From the NCBI GenBank assembly GCA_947073895.1, contig CAMTNN010000035.1, positions 1 to 11,447 of the forward strand: DNA of 11,447 nt, written 5' to 3'. Below the pieces are notes generated by a model. It did not search any database. It saw nothing but the letters and a program-made list of their open reading frames with translations, and had not been told where the DNA came from. The first letter of the stretch is position 1. The number at the start of each line of letters is the position of its first letter. Positions 8,142-11,447 of the stretch are shown in pieces. The position numbers and the translations under genes were made by a program. The stretch comes from an uncultured cyanobacterium. Lineage in GTDB: Bacteria; Cyanobacteriota; Vampirovibrionia; Gastranaerophilales; Gastranaerophilaceae.

Positions 8142-8156
8142 CTTAATTATATTAAG
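8142..8156. repeat. Inverted repeat CTTAAT-TAT-ATTAAG over a minus-strand -10
   Basis: The arms are perfect 6-bp with a 3-bp centre. On the minus strand the repeat contains TATAAT (8151-8146), placed about 30 bases before the ATG at 8115. It could be an operator covering the repeat-protein promoter, but no good -35 is seen at normal spacing and AT-rich palindromes arise easily by chance. Confidence 0.35.
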
Positions 8157-8198
8157 TTATTTGCTAAATAAAATTTGTCTTTTTTATAAAGATATATT

Positions 8199-8225
8199 AA
8201 GTAAATTAAAATTCTTAATTTACTT
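8199..8225. repeat. Perfect 11-bp-arm inverted repeat upstream of gcvT
   Basis: The arms AAGTAAATTAA (8199-8209) and TTAATTTACTT (8215-8225) are perfect reverse complements around a 5-bp centre, AATTC. No T-run follows on either strand, so it is not a terminator. It abuts and overlaps promoter-like boxes for the gcv operon, which fits an operator for a dimeric repressor or activator. The regulator is unknown. Confidence 0.6.
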
Positions 8226-8253
8226 GACACATGCTTATAATCTATATGACAAT
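8224..8253 (+). promoter_or_regulatory. Candidate gcv operon promoter
   Basis: A perfect TTGACA (8224-8229) is followed 18 bases later by GACAAT (8248-8253, four of six -10 matches). A perfect TATAAT also sits at 8236-8241; if that is the true -10, its -35 would fall inside the inverted repeat. Either reading gives a leader of about 20-35 bases before the ATG at 8280. Confidence 0.4.
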
Positions 8254-8267
8254 AGTAACCATGATAT

Positions 8268-8275
8268 AAGGGGAG
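8268..8275 (+). promoter_or_regulatory. gcvT ribosome binding site
   Basis: AAGGGGAG lies four bases before the ATG at 8280. It is a strong purine-rich site that fixes the gcvT start. Confidence 0.8.
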
Positions 8276-8279
8276 AAAA

Positions 8280-9377
8280 ATGACTAAACAGACTTTTTTA
8301 CATGACAAACACGTAGCTCTCGGGGCTAAAATGGTAGATTTTGCAGGATGGCACATGCCGGTGCAGTATTCTTCCATTATTGAGGAGCACAAGACTGTAA
8401 GAGAGTCGGTTGGTATATTTGATGTTTCTCACATGGGTGAAGTTATTGTTCAAGGCGAAGATGCGCTTCCGTTTTTGAATAAAATAGTCCCTCAAGATAT
8501 TAACAAGCTTGTTGATTCCAAGGCTGTTTATTGTCAGCTTACGAATAAACAAGGCGGACTTATTGACGATTTAATTATCTATAAGCTTGAAGATAAAAAA
8601 TATTTGATTATTGCAAATGCTTCAAGAATAGACGAAGACCTTAATTGGATGGTAAGAAACAAAGTTGGTTTTGATGTTCAGATTATCAATGAATCTCATA
8701 ACTATTCACTTCTTGCTGTTCAAGGGCCTAAAGCATGCGAGCTTATTCAATCTTTAGGAGTGGAGGAACTTCCAAAATTTTTCTCAATTAAACGTGGGGA
8801 ATTGTTTAATATAAATCTATGGATTTCAAGAACCGGCTATACCGGAGAAGATGGAGTAGAAATTCTTGTTCGTAACGAATTCTCAGAATATTTGTGGGAT
8901 AAATTGATGGAAGCAGGTCAATCTTTTGGAATCAAACCTATTGGTTTAGGAGCTAGAGATACTTTGAGATTGGAAGCAGCTTTACATTTATATGGTAATG
9001 ACTTAGACGAAGACACTACACCGATTGAGGCAGGGCTTAGTTGGTCAATTCCGAGAGATAAAAAAGAAGACTATAACGGTAAAGCTGCTATCGAAAAACA
9101 GCTTAAAGAGGGAGGAACTAAGAAATTAATCGGTTTTAGAATGCTTGACAGAGGTATTGCAAGGCACGAATATGAAGTCTATTTCAATGATGAAAAAGTT
9201 GGAGTTGTGACCAGCGGCGGAGTATCACCTACTAGAGGGGATAATATTGGCTTAGCTTATGTTAAAACTCTTGACGATTTAGCTGTAGGCTCTACAATTA
9301 AAATATTGATAAGAGAAAAATTCTATAATGCGGAAGTTATCAATAAACCATTTGTAAAGAAAAGAAACAAGGGTTAA
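8280..9377 (+). CDS. gcvT: Glycine cleavage system T protein (aminomethyltransferase)
   Basis: GcvT takes the aminomethyl group held on the lipoyl arm of GcvH and, with tetrahydrofolate, releases ammonia and makes 5,10-methylene-tetrahydrofolate. The 365 residues match the usual family length. Family signatures are plain: VDFAGWHMPVQY near the N-terminus, VSHMGEV, GGLIDDLIIYKL (the Asp-rich folate-site segment), the RTGYTGEDGVEI motif, GLGARDTLRLEAAL and the C-terminal TSGGVSPTRGDNIGLAYV. The start is fixed by AAGGGGAG just upstream. It is the first gene of a gcvT-gcvH-gcvPA operon, with 23 bp before gcvH. A perfect inverted repeat and promoter-like boxes precede it, suggesting operator control rather than a glycine riboswitch. 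Nothing looks damaged. Confidence 0.97.
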   Translation: MTKQTFLHDKHVALGAKMVDFAGWHMPVQYSSIIEEHKTVRESVGIFDVSHMGEVIVQGEDALPFLNKIVPQDINKLVDSKAVYCQLTNKQGGLIDDLIIYKLEDKKYLIIANASRIDEDLNWMVRNKVGFDVQIINESHNYSLLAVQGPKACELIQSLGVEELPKFFSIKRGELFNINLWISRTGYTGEDGVEILVRNEFSEYLWDKLMEAGQSFGIKPIGLGARDTLRLEAALHLYGNDLDEDTTPIEAGLSWSIPRDKKEDYNGKAAIEKQLKEGGTKKLIGFRMLDRGIARHEYEVYFNDEKVGVVTSGGVSPTRGDNIGLAYVKTLDDLAVGSTIKILIREKFYNAEVINKPFVKKRNKG

Positions 9378-9400
9378 AAATATATAGGAGAAAAGTTTAG

Positions 9401-9775
9401 ATGAACGAAAGTATGTTATGTACTAAGACTCATGAATACGTACTTGAGCAAGGTAACAAGTACGAAGTTGGTATCACAGATTATGCGATTGAACAACTTG
9501 GAGATATCGTTTTTATTGAATTACCGGAAGTCGGAGCTGAATTTTCTAAAAATGAAGTTTTTGCAACTATTGAATCAGTAAAAGCAGCTTCTGAAATCTA
9601 TATGCCGATTTCAGGTAAAGTTGTAGAAATTAACGAAGCAGTTGTAGATAGTCCTGAACTTTTGAATGATGAAAATCATGCTGATAAATGGCTTATTAAA
9701 ATTGAATCAGAAGCTGATCAAGTTGAATTTGCTGACTTGTTAGATTACTCAGATTATAAAGAAGAAGTGGAATAA
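9401..9775 (+). CDS. gcvH: Glycine cleavage system H protein (lipoyl carrier)
   Basis: GcvH is the small carrier that moves the aminomethyl intermediate between the P, T and L proteins on a lipoylated lysine. The 124-residue length is normal. The lipoyl site is Lys61 in ATIESVKAASEIY, the standard ESVKA context. KTHEYV near the N-terminus corresponds to the usual HEW and is followed by VGITDYAIEQLGDIVFIELPEVG. The acidic C-terminus (SDYKEEVE) is a little longer than some. AGGAG (9386-9390) lies ten bases before the ATG. gcvPA starts three bases after its stop. It needs LipB/LipA or LplA elsewhere for lipoylation. Confidence 0.97.
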   Translation: MNESMLCTKTHEYVLEQGNKYEVGITDYAIEQLGDIVFIELPEVGAEFSKNEVFATIESVKAASEIYMPISGKVVEINEAVVDSPELLNDENHADKWLIKIESEADQVEFADLLDYSDYKEEVE

Positions 9776-9778
9776 TTA

Positions 9779-11017
9779 ATGAAAAATTTTATAGCGCACA
9801 CCGATGAAGTTAGAGAAGAAATGCTAAAGGTTGTTTCTTGTGCTTCGATTGATGATTTATTTGAACAAGTCCCTGTTAAGTTTAAGAATTTTAACATGGG
9901 TAATCCTTTGAGCGAAATGGAAGCACAAAAGATGATTAAAGCATTGGCGCGTAAAGATAAAACCGAATATGCAAATTTTCTGGGTGGCGGCGTTTATAAC
10001 AAATTTATTCCTGCAGCTGTTAATTATGTAGCGCAAAGATTTGAATTTTTGACTGCATATACGCCTTATCAACCGGAAATCTCACAAGGTACTTTACAAA
10101 TTATTTATGAATACCAAACAATGATTGCAAGGCTGACTGGCATGGATATAGCGAATGCTTCTATGTATGACGGTGGTTCGGCTTGTGCAGAGGCAATTCT
10201 TATGGCACATAGAATTGCTCGCGGGAAAAAGAACAAGGCGCTTGTTTCAAATAAAATTAATCCTGAATACAAGGAAGTTATTAAGACATATTTATGGGCA
10301 CAGAATATTGAACTTGAATTTTTTGATGAATTACCGGAGTCTGCAGCTGATTATTGTTGTGTATTAATTCAAAATCCTGATTATTATGGAGAAATATCAG
10401 AAGTTAAGAAGCTTGATACTACTCTCATTGTTTGTGCTAACTTGAGTTCATTGGCTATCCTTGAACCTCCTCGTGAAGCTGATATTGTAGTGGGTGACAT
10501 TCAGCCCCTTGGTATTTCAATGAATTTTGGAGGTCCTCATGCTGGATTTATGGCTTGTAAAGAATCTTACATGAGACAAATGCCGGGAAGATTGGTTGGT
10601 AAAACTCTTGATAAGGATGGTAAAGATGCTTATACGCTAACTATTCAGACTCGTGAACAACACATAAAACGCGAAAAAGCTACAAGTAATATTTGTTCTA
10701 ACCAATCATTGATTGCGCTTTCAGCTACGTTGTATTTGAGTCTTGTTGGTGAAGAAGGTTTTAAACAGGCTTCAATAATGTCTGCTAATATGGCGCATGC
10801 ACTTTCAAAAATGCTTGGTGGACGCGGAATAAAGACTCTTAATAAAAACTTCTTTAACGAATTTGTTATTGAAGTGGATAATGCAGATGAGTTTTTAGCG
10901 AACCTTAAGAATGAAAATATTTTAGGTGGTATTAAACTTGATGACAAAAAGATTCTGGTTTGTGCAACCGAAATGAATACGGAAGAAGAAATTTTAGATT
11001 ATATTAATGCTATTTAG
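9779..11017 (+). CDS. gcvPA: Glycine dehydrogenase (decarboxylating) subunit 1, GcvPA
   Basis: This is the N-terminal half of the split P-protein, which with GcvPB decarboxylates glycine and passes the aminomethyl group to GcvH. It has 412 residues against a usual ~440-450, with no gap in the core motifs, so it is a compact form. Signatures include YTPYQPEISQGTLQ, TGMDIANASMYDGGSACAEA, VVGDIQPLGISMNFGGPHAGFMA, MPGRLVGKT, and TIQTREQHIKREKATSNICSNQS. The pyridoxal-phosphate lysine lies in the partner subunit GcvPB, so this protein alone should be inactive. No gcvPB follows: the next frame is a nucleoside-transporter fragment 26 bp on. GcvPB must be encoded elsewhere. The ribosome site (AGAAGTGG inside gcvH) is weak, suggesting coupling to gcvH translation. 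Confidence 0.95.
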   Translation: MKNFIAHTDEVREEMLKVVSCASIDDLFEQVPVKFKNFNMGNPLSEMEAQKMIKALARKDKTEYANFLGGGVYNKFIPAAVNYVAQRFEFLTAYTPYQPEISQGTLQIIYEYQTMIARLTGMDIANASMYDGGSACAEAILMAHRIARGKKNKALVSNKINPEYKEVIKTYLWAQNIELEFFDELPESAADYCCVLIQNPDYYGEISEVKKLDTTLIVCANLSSLAILEPPREADIVVGDIQPLGISMNFGGPHAGFMACKESYMRQMPGRLVGKTLDKDGKDAYTLTIQTREQHIKREKATSNICSNQSLIALSATLYLSLVGEEGFKQASIMSANMAHALSKMLGGRGIKTLNKNFFNEFVIEVDNADEFLANLKNENILGGIKLDDKKILVCATEMNTEEEILDYINAI

Positions 11018-11043
11018 TGCTAAATAAAAAGCAAGGAGTTTAA

Positions 11044-11358
11044 ATGGAAAGATTTATCGGAATTATAGGAATAGTTGTCATATTTTTGATTTGTTACGGC
11101 TTATCAAACAATAGAAAAGCTATTAACTACAAAACAATTGGTATGGGCTTCTTGCTTCAAATTCTATTAGCATTGTTTATTTTTAAATTTCCTCCGGGGC
11201 AAAAATTATTTATGCTTATAGGCGAATTTATTCGTAAAATTCTTGAATTTGCATATGAAGGCGGGACATTTGTTTTTGGACCTTTGATGAATAACTCCAG
11301 ACTTGCAGAATTATTTGGCAATAATTATAGTATTTTTGCACTGCAGCTTATCTGTTAA
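11044..11358 (+). pseudogene. nupC: NupC-type nucleoside transporter, N-terminal fragment
   Basis: The 104 residues match the start of concentrative Na+/H+-coupled nucleoside transporters. There is a first membrane helix (about 3-21), then SNNRKAINYKTIGMGFLLQ, a second helix (about 33-50), FPPGQKLFMLIGEFIRKIL, and YEGGTFVFGPL. Family members continue to about 400 residues, next reaching a conserved LPTIIFF-like helix after the FALQL seen here. Instead the frame stops as ...FALQLIC and none of the three forward frames resumes the family sequence in the remaining 89 bp. AAGGAG (11033-11038) five bases before the ATG is a good ribosome site. It is either a true truncation or an assembly/contig-edge artefact. 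It lies 26 bp after gcvPA in the same direction. Confidence 0.75.
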
Positions 11359-11447
11359 AGTATTTTTATGAATAACTGTCTTATTGCAGCTAATAATTCT
11401 CCTGACAAAATAATTTAGCAATTAACAAAAGCACATTTAAATTTAAT
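11359..11447. other. Unassigned tail after the nupC fragment
   Basis: This is 89 bp of AT-rich sequence with stops in all frames. It holds no recognisable NupC continuation, terminator hairpin or gene start. Confidence 0.5.

Larger units (their letters stand above)
8116..8279. other. Divergent intergenic region, repeat protein / gcvT
   Basis: This 164-bp AT-rich spacer lies between two divergent starts. It holds two inverted repeats and promoter-like boxes for both directions, listed separately. No glycine riboswitch can fit the short leader before gcvT, and none of its conserved features is seen. Confidence 0.6.

Noticed and set aside
8226..8279. Glycine riboswitch before gcvT
   Set aside because: The leader is too short and has no paired-aptamer features or intrinsic terminator.
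8050..8552. Open frames at 8050-8283 (+), 8147-8392 (-) and 8298-8552 (-)
   Set aside because: They cover the divergent spacer and the antisense of gcvT, with no family resemblance and no ribosome sites. The gcvT start is well fixed, and the spacer sequence is explained by promoter-like elements.

Overview
The window is AT-rich throughout (G+C looks close to one third) and densely coded. It suggests a low-GC diderm bacterium. The best guess is the Gastranaerophilales/Melainabacteria lineage of gut non-photosynthetic Cyanobacteria. The reasons are a large AsmA-like envelope protein (diderm), a two-subunit type glycine decarboxylase (GcvPA), a lone MsmX/UgpC-type ATPase, and an accessory protein with an N-terminal D-T-V-T-F-G-A tag followed by 20-residue SIGG...F.NS..QDL repeats. 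I associate that tag and those repeats with this group from memory. The assignment is inference, not proven here.

Layout. (1) Positions 1-5228, minus strand: a three-gene unit read right to left. It holds a PAS-containing histidine-kinase-like protein that has lost its phosphoacceptor His and its ATP-binding boxes, then a carbohydrate-type ABC ATPase, then an AsmA-like protein of more than 1029 residues that runs off the left edge. The ATPase and AsmA genes share an ATGA stop/start overlap. (2) Positions 5345-6364, plus strand: a DnaJ-family co-chaperone with only one CxxC pair-of-pairs, divergent from the kinase-like gene. (3) Positions 6341-8115, minus strand: an accessory repeat protein split into two reading frames at a run of ten A's. 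That run forms the slippery heptamer A AAA AAC, and one extra A or one -1 shift gives a single 591-residue protein. Its 3' end overlaps dnaJ tail-to-tail by 24 bp. (4) Positions 8280-11017, plus strand: gcvT-gcvH-gcvPA of the glycine cleavage system. (5) Positions 11044-11358, plus strand: the N-terminal fragment of a NupC-type nucleoside transporter, cut short, then 89 bp with no recognisable gene.

How they work together. GcvT, GcvH and GcvPA are three parts of one glycine-oxidising complex. The other half of the P-protein (GcvPB) and the L-protein must lie elsewhere. The minus-strand operon pairs a pseudo-kinase sensor with an orphan ATPase and an envelope protein. Its joint role is not known from the sequence. 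The short divergent spacer before gcvT carries a perfect 11-bp-arm inverted repeat next to promoter-like boxes, which is a plausible operator.

The strongest leads are the A10 frameshift/slippage site in the repeat protein, the fully degenerate histidine kinase, and the 120-bp higher-order structure of the repeats. I saw no RNA genes, CRISPR arrays, insertion sequences or clear rho-independent terminators.
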